Shown here piece after piece: positions 8,390 through 16,694 of a stretch of 58,106 bases of DNA. The position numbers and the translations under genes are program-made. Positions within the stretch are counted from its first letter, which is position 1, and every line of letters starts with the position of its first letter. This DNA is from Mycobacterium gordonae. Lineage in GTDB: Bacteria > Actinomycetota > Actinomycetes > Mycobacteriales > Mycobacteriaceae. The notes beneath the pieces were generated by a model. That model was given only the letters and a program-made list of their open reading frames with translations, searched no databases and had not been told where the DNA came from. The stretch covers positions 1 through 58,106 of the forward strand of contig NZ_LQOY01000243.1 in the NCBI RefSeq assembly GCF_002101675.1, read 5' to 3'.

Positions 8390-9188
8390 CTAGGTAGAGC
8401 CCGCTTTTCGGGTGGCAAGATACTGATTCCAGTCGCGTTTGGCATATGCCGCCCAGCGGGTCGCGGTGACGATATCGATGGCGAGTAGGTCGGCCAGAAC
8501 TGCGCCCGGTAACTCGGCTGCCATTGTGATGAGGCCGGTGTTGCGACCGCCTCGGATTGTCAGGCCGCTATGTTTGAGTCGCTTGCCGAACACGCCCGAG
8601 TTGACTGGGCGGTCTGGTGTTCGTCCGGGAAACAGGAGCCGGTCCGGTGTTGAGGGTTCGGGCAGGGTCGAGCGCCGGGTTGGACGCGGCAGTTGTGCGA
8701 GCAGTTGGGCGAGCTTAGGAGGCAGCACCATTTCGTGGTCGCGCAGGGTGAGGTAGGTGTGGCCGTCCTGGGTGTGTATCTGGTTCTGTCGTAACCCGAG
8801 TACTCGCATGGTGGTGATTCCGTACAGCAGGATGAGCGCACCACTGGCGCGCACATCGATGTCAATGGTGTTGTCGTTGAGGCATCGGCGGAGTTGCTCG
8901 AGGTGCGTGGCTTCGTCGATGAACACCGAGGGCGGGCTGGGTCGGTTGGCCGGCGCGGAGGCGCCGTGGGTGATGCGACGCTGAGTTGTCCAGTGCAGGA
9001 AGGGCCGGATCTCTCGGTGTCGCCAGGTGCCGTGGGCCAACCAGTTGTCGATGTCTGCTTGGTCCATGGTGGCGAGGGTGCGTCCCCGGGTCTCGAGCCA
9101 AGCGAGGAATTCCAGTGCGACGCACACCTGGCGGCGAATGCGTGCTGCCCCGGTGTCGGCGTCGTCTGAAAACTGACCCCGTGTCCCC
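8390..9188 (-). pseudogene. C-terminal half of a zinc-ribbon tyrosine recombinase, severed by an IS30 element
   Basis: This is the downstream half of a recombinase gene whose upstream half is at 13068-14527. The frame runs open from the IS30 end through SDDADTGAARIRRQ and FLAWLETRGRTLATMDQADI (core-binding domain) into the catalytic region. The region holds LILLYGITTMRVLGLRQNQI, where family members usually have the first catalytic Arg, and a degenerate end (HSGLTIRGGRNTGLITMA). The C-terminal Tyr is not clear, so the protein may have been weakly active even before disruption. Joining the halves restores one continuous frame across the insertion. Confidence 0.75.
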
Positions 9189-9215
9189 GGGTGGTTTCTA
9201 GGGGCGGTCGCAACA
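9189..9215 (+). repeat. Left inverted repeat of the IS30 element
   Basis: Pairs with 13041-13067. Shared blocks are TTCTAG near the outer end and GTCGCAACA at the inner end; the five-base block between them differs. Confidence 0.7.
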
Positions 9216-9236
9216 CTTCTCTAGGTTCTGGAGGTT

Positions 9237-9290
9237 GTGTTGTCATCGTCGCGTCGCGTGAAAAAAGGCCCGTGGCGTGTTCCCGCTGAA
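9237..9290 (+). pseudogene. Severed N-terminus of the IS30 transposase
   Basis: GTG 9237 follows GGAGG and opens the frame MLSSSRRVKKGPWRVPAE, which reaches a stop exactly where the IS3 end begins (TGAGTCC at 9291). The basic character and KKGPW motif suit the start of an IS30-type transposase. The rest resumes at about 11812. This locates the IS3 insertion site within the first twenty codons. Confidence 0.55.
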
Positions 9291-10578
9291 TGAGTCCGTC
9301 AGATCTGTACCCGTGTTGTTGGTCCAGGGTTGTGAGAGTCGAGGGCAGAGTGATCATCGGGAGGTCACATGCCCCGTCAGTATTCGTCTTCGGTGCGCCG
9401 GCAAATCGTTGCACGGCTGCGATCAGGGGAACCCGTTGCCGCCTTGGCTGCCGAGACCTGCATCTGTCAGGCCACACTGTTCCGATGGAAACGTCAGGCA
9501 CTCATCGACGCCGGGCTCATCGAGGGCATTCCGAGCGTGGAAGCCGACGAGCTGGCGGCCGCCTACAAGCGCATCGCGCAGCTCGAGGCCGAGCTGGCCC
9601 TCACCCGCGATGCGTGCGAATTGTTCGACGAGCAGGCGGTGGTGCCCCCAAAACGCCGACGCGCGATCACTGAAGGACTGATCGCGCGAGGACATTCCGG
9701 CCGATCCGCCTGTCGGATAACAGGATTAACGCGGTCCTTGCTGCAGTACCACCGGCGACGACCCGTCCCGGATCGCGAAGTGCGACGACTGATCGTGGCC
9801 GACACGATCACCGAGATCCACCAACGATCACGCGGCACCTACGGCCGCCGACGGATCCGCGCCGCGCTGCTGGCCGACTACGAGATGAACGTCAACCACA
9901 AGCTGGTCAACTCGATCATGTCCGAATACGGCCTGCACGGGCTGCCGCGTCCGGGGCGACGAAAGCCCAACCTGATCGGTGTCGACACCCCAGTCGACCT
10001 GGTCAATCGGCGATTCACCGCCACAGGGCCCAACCAACTGTGGTGCACCGACATCACCGAACACCCCGCCCGCGACGGCAAGGTGTACTGCTGCGCGATC
10101 CTGGACTGCTTCTCACGGATGATCGTGGCCCGCACCTTCTCCACCACCGCCGACACCGCACTGGTCAACAACGCGGTCAACATGGCTGTCGACAACAGAA
10201 CCCTAAGTAGCCCAACCATTCTGCACGCCGACCACGGCACGCAATTTACGTCCTGGAGCTTCGGGGAGAACATGAGACGTTGGGGCCTGCTCGGCTCATT
10301 CGGCACCGTGGGCGACTGCTTCGACAACGCCGCCATGGAGTCGTTCTGGGCCCGCATGCAAGTCGAGCTGCTCAACACCCGCAAATGGGCCACCACCATC
10401 GAATTGGCCGCCGCCATGGCCGATTACATCGACAACTTCTACAACGTCGAACGCCGTCACAGCTACCTCGGTAACATCAGCCCCACAGAGTTCGAAACAC
10501 TCTGGACGTCCACCTATTCGATCCCTCAACTCGCATAACCACGGCCCGAAACGGCGGGAACAGATCAGTCAAGTTTTA
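9291..10578. mobile_element. IS3-family element with a single-frame transposase
   Basis: The ends are approximate. GTCAGATCTGTACCCG (9298-9313) is mirrored by CGGGAACAGATCAGTC (10555-10570), with 13 of 16 positions matching. GAGTCC occurs at both outer edges (9292-9297 and 10579-10584) and could be a target duplication or part of the neighbouring element's end. One transposase gene fills it. Confidence 0.6.
9369..10538 (+). CDS. IS3-family transposase, one uninterrupted frame
   Basis: This is a 389-residue DDE transposase. Residues 1-90 are the OrfA-like part: an HTH (LRSGEPVAALAAETCICQAT, then LFRWKRQ) and a short coiled coil (RIAQLEAELAL). The rest is the OrfB-like part with a helical region and an rve catalytic core. 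The acidic triad is visible in CTDITE, LHADHGTQFTS and DNAAMESFWARM. The usual IS3 arrangement needs a -1 frameshift; here both parts are fused in frame. ATG 9369 follows GGGAGG. It looks intact and may be active. Confidence 0.9.
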   Translation: MPRQYSSSVRRQIVARLRSGEPVAALAAETCICQATLFRWKRQALIDAGLIEGIPSVEADELAAAYKRIAQLEAELALTRDACELFDEQAVVPPKRRRAITEGLIARGHSGRSACRITGLTRSLLQYHRRRPVPDREVRRLIVADTITEIHQRSRGTYGRRRIRAALLADYEMNVNHKLVNSIMSEYGLHGLPRPGRRKPNLIGVDTPVDLVNRRFTATGPNQLWCTDITEHPARDGKVYCCAILDCFSRMIVARTFSTTADTALVNNAVNMAVDNRTLSSPTILHADHGTQFTSWSFGENMRRWGLLGSFGTVGDCFDNAAMESFWARMQVELLNTRKWATTIELAAAMADYIDNFYNVERRHSYLGNISPTEFETLWTSTYSIPQLA

Positions 10579-10621
10579 GAGTCCTGTGGCCCGATGGTGG
10601 GCTGGAAGGGACGATGAACAG

Positions 10622-10903
10622 ATGGCTGGTCGGAAGCGGCATTCCGCTGAGGACATCGTGCGCAAGCTGCGCCGAGCAGACGAGCTGGCTGCCGAGGGCA
10701 GGACCGGTGAGGAGATCGCCGCCGAGATCGGGGTGTCGGCGGCGACGCTGTACAACTGGCGGCGCGCCTACGGCGGAATGGACACCGATGCCGCGAAGGA
10801 ACTCAAGGAGCTGCGCGAGCAGAACGGCCGGCTCAAGCGGCTGCTGGCCGACGCGGAGCTGGAGAAGGACGCGCTACGCGAGGTGGCCAAGGGAAAATTC
10901 TGA
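10622..10903 (+). CDS. IS3-family OrfA (HTH subunit)
   Basis: This 93-residue protein starts at ATG 10622 (MAGRKRHSAEDIV). Residues about 10-45 form the transposase HTH (EEIAAEIGVSAATLYNWRRA). A leucine-zipper-like coiled coil follows (LKELREQNGRLKRLLADAEL), used for dimerisation. GTG/ATG alternatives upstream are less likely because MAGRKRHS is the typical start of this subgroup. It ends one frame away from OrfB at a slippery heptamer. Confidence 0.85.
   Translation: MAGRKRHSAEDIVRKLRRADELAAEGRTGEEIAAEIGVSAATLYNWRRAYGGMDTDAAKELKELREQNGRLKRLLADAELEKDALREVAKGKF
10891..10897 (+). promoter_or_regulatory. Programmed -1 frameshift heptamer
   Basis: GGGAAAA is an X-XXY-YYZ slippery site. OrfA reads G-GGA-AAA; slipping back one base gives GGG-AAA and continues in the OrfB frame, which is open from here (GKILSPAAKRRAV). 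This produces the OrfAB transposase, as is established for the IS3 family. Confidence 0.75.
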
Positions 10904-10926
10904 GCCCAGCTGCCAAGCGCCGCGCC

Positions 10927-11769
10927 GTGGACATGCTCAAGGACACGTTGAGCATGTCGGAACGGTTGGCTTGCAGAGCAGTTGGGCTTGCTCGTTCCAC
11001 CTACCGGCGACTGCCGATGGCGACCACGCTGGCCGACCCCGACGCCGACCTGCGGGCCTGGCTGCGCGCCTACGCCACCAAACACCCGTGCCACGGATTC
11101 CGGCGTGCATGGGCGGCGTTGCGGCACGACGAGGGCCGGGTGATCAACGTGAAGAAGGTGCACCGGCTGTGGTGCGCCGAGGGACTGCAGCGGCGGGTTC
11201 ACAGTCCGCGTAAGCGGGCCGGGACGTCCTCGGCGCCCCCGGAGGTGATCGCCGATGCCCCGAAGGTGGTGTGGGCTATGGACTTCCAGTTCGACTCCAC
11301 CACTGACGGCAAGGCCGTCAAGATCGCGTCGATGGTCGACGAACACACCCGGGAGTCCCTGCTGCATCTGGTGGAACGGTCGATCACCGCCGAGCGGCTC
11401 GTCGCCGAACTGGAGAAGGTGTTCGCCACCGCAGGCGGGCCGCCGAAGGTGCTGCGGATGGACAACGGTCCTGAGTTGGTTTCTCAAGCGCTGCAACGGT
11501 TCTGCGAGAACAAGGTCGGAATGTCCTACATCCCGCCCGGCACTCCGTGGAACAACGGGTACATCGAATCGTTCAACAACCGACTACGGAAGGAGTGTCT
11601 CAACCGCAACCACTGGAGCACCCTGTTCGAGGCCCGGGTGGTGATCGGCGACTTCAAGCACGAGCACAACACACGGCACCGGCATTCGGCCCTGGGCTAC
11701 CGCACACCGGCCGAGTACGCTGCGGCCTGCACGCATGACCACTACGCCATGGCCTGCGAGATCAACTGA
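10927..11769 (+). CDS. IS3-family OrfB (integrase-type catalytic subunit)
   Basis: This 280-residue frame is expressed mainly as the OrfAB fusion, since the frame is open from 10891 and GTG 10927 has no clear ribosome site. It holds an HTH_21-type segment (HGFRRAWAAL..INVKKVHRLW) and an rve core with the triad in VWAMDFQFDST, LRMDNGPELVS and NGYIESFNNRLRKE. It ends with the usual HSALGYRTPAEYA block. It appears intact. Confidence 0.9.
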   Translation: MDMLKDTLSMSERLACRAVGLARSTYRRLPMATTLADPDADLRAWLRAYATKHPCHGFRRAWAALRHDEGRVINVKKVHRLWCAEGLQRRVHSPRKRAGTSSAPPEVIADAPKVVWAMDFQFDSTTDGKAVKIASMVDEHTRESLLHLVERSITAERLVAELEKVFATAGGPPKVLRMDNGPELVSQALQRFCENKVGMSYIPPGTPWNNGYIESFNNRLRKECLNRNHWSTLFEARVVIGDFKHEHNTRHRHSALGYRTPAEYAAACTHDHYAMACEIN

Positions 11770-11811
11770 ATCCAGAACTACGACAACCTGGCTCTACAAC
11801 CGGGTGGACTC

Positions 11812-13054
11812 AATATCGGGGACTCGCCACCCGGGCCGACGGCCACAGTCCGCCAAGCGTGAGCGATTTACGGAGCTGCGCGCCCGGGGCTGGTCCATCT
11901 TGGCGGCGGGTCGTGAAGTCGGTGTGTCCCGTACCGCAGCAAACAATTGGGCAAGGGGGTACAAAACCTATCGGCGTGGCGAGGCCGTGGGATTCGTGCC
12001 CGCACTCGATCGTTTGGCTGTGCGCCAGATCAGCGATCGCTATCTATCCGAAGAGGAGCGGATCGGCATCGCCGATCTGCGCCGCACGGGCATGGGTGTT
12101 CGGCAGATCGCCACCACGCTTGGCCGGGCACCATCGACCGTATCGAGGGAGTTGCGCCGCAACAGCCGCCGCGACGGCCAGTACCGGCCGTTTGAAGCCC
12201 ACCGCTGGGCGGTTCAGCGCAGAGCGCGTCGTCACCAGCGGCGGGTCGACAAGAATCCCGCCCTGTGTGACCTGATCGCCGAGCTCCTCGCTCAACGGTG
12301 GAGCCCGCAGCAGATCGCCCGACACTTGCGGCGCGAATACCCCGAGGACCGATTGATGTGGTTGTGCCACGAAAGCATCTACCGGGCTGTGTACCAACCC
12401 CATTCGCGCTTGATACGGCCGCCACAGGTCAGGTCGTCACACCGGGGTCCGTTGCGCACTGGCAGGACCCATCGCCGCGCGCACCAGCGGCCGGGTCGGC
12501 GGCGTCCGAGGTTCGCCCAGCCGATGTTGTCGATCCATCAGCGGCCATTCGCTCCCGCCGACCGCAGCCAGCCGGGGCATTGGGAAGGTGACCTCATCGT
12601 CGGCAAGAACCAGCGCTCGGCGATCGGGACCCTGGTCGAGCGCCAGACCCGCCTGATTCGGCTGATGCACCTTCCCACCCGTGACGCCGACTCCCTGCGT
12701 ATCGCGATCGCCACGACCATGGGTGGCCTGCCATCGAACTTGATCCGATCGATCACCTGGGATCAGGGCATCGAAATGGCCCGACACACCGACATCACCG
12801 CAGACCTCGGCGTGCCGGTCTACTTTTGCGACTCCCGCTCGCCGTGGCAGCGCGGCAGCAACGAGAACGCGAACGGGCTGCTACGCCAATATTTCCCCAA
12901 GGGCACCAGCCTAAGCACCTACACACCCGACCATCTGCGCGCTGTCGAATACGAGATCAATAACCGCCCCCGCCACACCCTCGAAGACCGCAGTCCCGCC
13001 GAACTTTTCACCGCGCTGCTAACCTCACCAGACCATCAACTGTTGCGACGTTGA
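11812..13054 (+). pseudogene. IS30-family transposase lacking its N-terminal codons
   Basis: This is the main body of an IS30 transposase, about 415 residues. An N-terminal HTH region (LAAGREVGVSRTAANNW) is followed by the IS30 HTH (IADLRRTGMGVRQIATTLGR, then APSTVSREL). The DDE core has its acids in HWEGDLIVGKNQRSAIGTLV, ITWDQGIEM and SNENANGLLRQYFPKGT. The frame stays open back to about 11735 through the end of the IS3 element, but those residues belong to IS3 DNA. The true start is the 9237-9290 fragment. A product starting at GTG 11804 could still be made. Confidence 0.75.
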
Positions 13055-13067
13055 CTAGAAGCCCCCC
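13041..13067 (-). repeat. Right inverted repeat of the IS30 element
   Basis: Complement of the left end at 9189-9215, with 20 of 27 positions matching. It overlaps the last codons and stop of the IS30 transposase, as is usual for compact IS elements. Confidence 0.7.
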
Positions 13068-14527
13068 CGCCGTTGACACCCGGGATTGCTTAGTGGTTGT
13101 TTGGCTCGGCGGGCTCGGTGCAGGAGGTACCAGATGGTGTAGCTGCGGACCAGCCGTGCGTGTTCGGCGGGATAGTTGGCTAGGTGGCGATCCACCCATG
13201 GCTCGATACGTTCGAGGTATTCGTTACGCGGCGTCAATACTGCTGTGCGAACGAGGATTTCACGTACGTAGTTGACATGCCCACCGGGTGGGAGCTGATC
13301 GAGTGCGTGGTGAGTGATGGTCTGTCCGGTGCGCGCCAGATTCATGAGGAGCTCCGCGGCGGCGCTCTTGCCGAGCCAGACGGCGACGCTGCGTGGATCA
13401 TTGGCGTTGGCAAGAGCGTCCGCCAGTGGCTTCAGTTGCGCCGGTATCTGGCCATCCGGCCCGGCTAAGGCGTTGTGCAGTAATTCGGCGGTGTGGCAGC
13501 GGCTACATCGATTATGCGCGCGAATACCCGGTTGACCGCAATTGGCGCAGCGGTAGTCGAGCGTGGAGCCAGAACATGGCCCGCAGATTTGGCGCTCGTC
13601 GGGGTCAAATCCGATCAGCACCGCCTGCTGGCCGCACGCCGCGCATGGTGACGGGTACATCTTCGCCTTGCGCACGCACGGTGTGCAGACAGGCCCCGCT
13701 GGCCAATGGCGGGCTACAACGCGCCGTTGTCGGCAGAACGCGCAGGTGGATTTCGAGTGTGGTGAACGTATCCCGGAATAGGTCCTCGTTGTGATGGCGC
13801 GGCAGGTGCCGCACAAGTGCGGGCCGAGGACGCTGCTGCTTTGGCGGCGCCGGGTGGCTCCGCATAATCCGCATACCCACACGGTGCTGGCTTTGGCGTA
13901 GCAGTTCGTGCAGATGCGTCCTTCCGATGCCACGTACGGGGCGCGGCGCCGTTGTCCGCATCCCGAGCAGGTGTATAGGCGCGGTGGCGCGCACGTGGGA
14001 CACAGCACGCCGCCGTCGACGAGTCGACGTGCCCGGGGACGGAGGCGTCCGCAGATGCTACATTCCTTGCGCGACAACGGGTCGCGGCTGTAACAGTTCG
14101 TGCACACGGGTCCGTCGGGAAGATTGACGCGTCTGCTGACAGAGGTCTTTGCGCATCGCGCGCACGTGAACGATCGATCGAGATCTCTGCAGCGACCACA
14201 AATGCGGCCGGTCGGACCGATCGCGGTCAGAGACACGCGCTGTTGACAATTCGTACAGGCCGGCGGCTTCACCGACGCGTGGCCATCAGCCACCAGTACG
14301 TGCGTCAAGCGCATAAGCCCCCGCGGGCAGGACGCGTCCGGGTTGAGCACTCCGTCGCCATGAGCGGCCAGGTACGCGTCGACCTGATTGAGCGTTTTCG
14401 GCCGGTCGACACGAGCAGCTTTCAGGAGGCGGTCGGCATCTGCAAGCGATAGGTCGCCAAGAGCGCGGACTACGTGAGCGCGGACTCGATCCCACGCGTC
14501 GGGCCTGAAGTTCGCCGATCCTCTCAT
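13068..14527 (-). pseudogene. N-terminal half of a zinc-ribbon tyrosine recombinase
   Basis: About 485 residues are readable before the IS30 end. Residues 91-344 contain sixteen CxxC knuckles (for example 91-94, 110-113, 122-125, 142-145, and finally 327-330 and 341-344), enough for eight zinc ribbons. Residues 360-480 are helical (VNYVREILVRTAVL, then EHARLVRSYTIWYLLHRARR) and resemble the core-binding domain of tyrosine recombinases. The catalytic part continues at 8390-9188 on the far side of the insertion. Its start overlaps the HTH gene stop, so it was the third gene of a coupled operon. Zinc ribbons probably bind DNA; this is inferred. Confidence 0.8.
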
Positions 14528-14850
14528 GAGCTGCGGTCAGGTCGACGCACAGTCGTGCGCCGCACCTTCGGCACCTCCCGCGGTGAGTCCCCGGCCGCCT
14601 TCTTCACCGATTGATTGACGGCTTCGATTTCGATCAGGTCGTTGGGCGAGCATTCCAAGATGTCGCACAACGCTGCCAGCACGTCCATTGAGAGCCGTTG
14701 GGGAGGCGCAGTGACCAGGCGAAACACTTGCTCTCGCGACAGGACCACGCCACGTTCGGCCAACAGCGGAACCAGATCAGTCGTCTGGTACAGCTCCCGT
14801 TGCGCCATCAGCGCCCGCAGCCGCCACTGATAACCCATCTTCTTGATCAC
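14524..14850 (-). CDS. Cro/C1-type HTH protein of the recombinase operon
   Basis: This 108-residue protein has an Xre-like HTH at residues about 20-75 (TTDLVPLLAERGVVLSREQV, then RLVTAPPQRLSMDVLAALCD), followed by CSPNDLIEI, the typical end of the Cro fold, and a basic tail. GTG 14850 overlaps the integrase stop and its own stop overlaps the start of the zinc-ribbon recombinase, so all three were translated together. It may act as regulator or accessory DNA-bending factor. It is the only gene of the operon still intact. Confidence 0.8.
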   Translation of the reverse strand: MIKKMGYQWRLRALMAQRELYQTTDLVPLLAERGVVLSREQVFRLVTAPPQRLSMDVLAALCDILECSPNDLIEIEAVNQSVKKAAGDSPREVPKVRRTTVRRPDRSS

Positions 14851-15380
14851 GGTTGATCCTCCCCGACGGCAATGCCGCGTTTGGTGAGCGCTTCACGGAG
14901 CAAACGGTTGCGGTACTCGTCAGACGTGGCTATAGATCGACGTGGTGCTCGCATAGGAATGTCCGACTTGGTCTTGCACGAAGCGCTCCGGGTAATCGAA
15001 TTCGGTCAGGTGTGTGACGTAGGGTCTGGCGCAGCGAATGCAGGTCCAGCTCCTGCGGCAACCCCGCGGCGTCACGCGCAGCCACAAAGGCCTCGTTCGC
15101 GGCGCGTCTGGAGAGACGGCCGCAACGTTCGGTGACCCATAACGCCGGATGCCGGCCCGCTCGAAAGCATGGACGAACCTCCTCCAGGTAGGACTCGAAA
15201 ACCTGGACAATCCAGTCCATTTCCGGCACCGTCAGCACGACGCGTCGCTTCGGCGAACTACCGCGGGACGCTTTTCCGAATCGGACGAATACGCCGCCAA
15301 AACGCCCGTAGGACGGTAGCTTTGGATTCGATCTCAGATCCACCAGGTCTAGCCCCACCGCCTCTTGGCGCCGCAAGCCT
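14847..15380 (-). pseudogene. C-terminal half of a tyrosine integrase, with two frameshifts
   Basis: After the transposon end the frame reads RRQEAVGLDLVDLRSNPKLP (first catalytic Arg region), later WIVQVFESYLEEV and QELDLHSLR. A frameshift near 15021-15030 is needed to continue as YVTHLTEFDYPERF and VGHSYASTTSIYSHV (HxxR, GH and Tyr boxes). A second near 14922-14932 leads to YRNRLLREALTKRGIAVGED and the stop overlapping the HTH start. The N-terminal half lies at 26001-26592. Insertion plus two indels make this gene certainly dead, unless the indels are sequencing errors. Confidence 0.8.
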
Positions 15381-15467
15381 TCTCCGGGGGTCTGCGACCT
15401 GTTGCATGACGTCGCTCGTAGTGGGTGATCTGGTGGGCGGTGCGGCGTTTCTCCGTGGGTGTGGTGC
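15381..15467. repeat. Left end of the Tn554-like element
   Basis: Contains the outer inverted repeat TCTCCGGGG (15381-15389), the direct repeat ACCTGTTGCA (15397-15406, again at 25911-25920) and GGTGTGGTGC (15458-15467), complementary to 25904-25913. Several repeats at each end are typical of recombinase arm-binding sites. Confidence 0.6.
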
Positions 15468-15514
15468 TCGTGGCTGGTAGTCGTTTCTGACTGTCGACTT
15501 GAAAGCGAGGGCCC

Positions 15515-16694
15515 ATGCGAGCGTTTCCGGTGAGTTTGCCGTCCGGGCAACGGTATTGGACGGTGCTGGATGAGGATCTGCAGGTAGTCGGCATCGCCGA
15601 TGAGTATCTGCGGCATCAGCGGTTCGGCCGCGACGGCGCGGAATCCACGACGAAGGCGTATGCACACGCGATCGCGTTGTTCCTGCGCTGGTGCGCCAGG
15701 ACGGGCCGGTCCTGGCAGGCCGGTGTCGAGCAGTTCGCGTTGTTCATGACGTGGCTGGCCCATGCCGGACCGCTGGCCAGCGGGCGTCGATGACGTCGCT
15801 TCGGGAGTGGTGTTGGCCGGTCCGGGGGCCGCCCCGGCGCGGGGCCCATCGCGGATCAACGGGGTGCTCACCGCGGTGCGGGGGATGGTGGTGCACGCGG
15901 TCGCGACCGGCAACGGCTCGGCGGGTTTGGTGTCGATGCTGTACGAGGTGGCCGATGACCGAGACCTGCCGGCGGAAGCCCGCAACGACGATGGCCACCT
16001 GGCATGGCGGATGCGGGCCCGGCACCGGTTGCGGGAACCGGAAACGACGATCGATCGGGCCAGCGATGAGCAGATCGTCGCGCTGCTGCGGGCCTGCCGG
16101 TCCACGCGGGACAAGCTGATCGTGCTGCTGATGGCCAGGGGCGGGCTGCGTCGGGGCGAGGTGTGCGGGCTGCGGCGCAGTGATGTGCACCTGCTGGTGG
16201 ATTCGCGCCGGTTGGGATGCGAGGTCGCTCGGGCGCATCTGCATGTGGTGCGCCGAGACGACAACCCGAACGGGGCGTGGGCCAAATCGCGCCGACAGCG
16301 GGTGGTGCCGCTGGATTTCCTTGTCGTGCAAGCATTCGACGTCTACGAGTTCGAGCGCATGCGAGTTCCGGCCGCGGCGGGTAGTGATTTCGTGTTCGTC
16401 AACCTGTTCCGCGGCCGCGTCGGCGCGCCGATGCGGCCCGACGCGATCGGCGAGCTGATGGCAGCGGTCTCCCGCCGGGCCGGATTGGACACCCCGGTCC
16501 GCCCGCACCAGCTGCGACACGCCTACGGCAGCAACGTCGTCGACGCCGGGGCCGGTATCGACGTGGTCGCTGATTTGCTCGGACACGCGGCTGTCTCCTC
16601 GTCCCAGATCTACCTGCATCCGGACGCATCTCGACTGCGGGCCGCGGTGGACGCGGTGCCCAGCCCCCGCGAACAGACCGGAGCGAGCCGGTGA
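15515..16694 (+). pseudogene. TnpA-like tyrosine recombinase with one frameshift
   Basis: About 390 residues of a site-specific recombinase. The start (ATG 15515, AGCGAGGG upstream) leads into a core-binding domain (STTKAYAHAIALFLRWC). Near 15775-15790 the frame breaks after WLAHAGP and resumes one frame over at VASGVVLAGPGAAPARGPSR. The catalytic part then shows GGLRRGEVCGL (Arg), RPHQLRHAYGSN (HxxRH) and LLGHAAVSSSQIYLH (GH and Tyr). All active-site boxes remain, so the single indel is the only visible defect. Its stop overlaps GTG of the next gene. Confidence 0.8.

Larger units (their letters stand above)
10579..11811. mobile_element. IS3-family element with orfA/orfB and a frameshift window
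   Basis: The element is bounded by GAGTCC (10579-10584) and GGACTC (11806-11811), followed on each inner side by GC-rich bases that pair only partly. It carries overlapping OrfA and OrfB reading frames in the same orientation. It directly abuts the other IS3 element on the left and the remaining IS30 transposase on the right. The exact termini are uncertain by a few bases. Confidence 0.6.
9189..13067. mobile_element. IS30-family element carrying two inserted IS3-family elements
   Basis: The ends are defined by a 27-bp imperfect inverted repeat (9189-9215 and 13041-13067) with 20 matching positions, including TTCTAG and GTCGCAACA. The transposase is the IS30 type at 11812-13054, and its first codons lie just inside the left end (9237-9290). 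Between these lie two IS3-type elements (about 9291-10578 and 10579-11811). The element landed in the minus-strand zinc-ribbon recombinase, leaving its halves on both sides. Confidence 0.75.

Noticed and set aside
8560..9501. 313-residue leftward ORF across the recombinase/IS junction
   Set aside because: It crosses the IS30 boundary and reads the recombinase in a wrong frame; the correct frame (8390-9188) has the recognisable domain.
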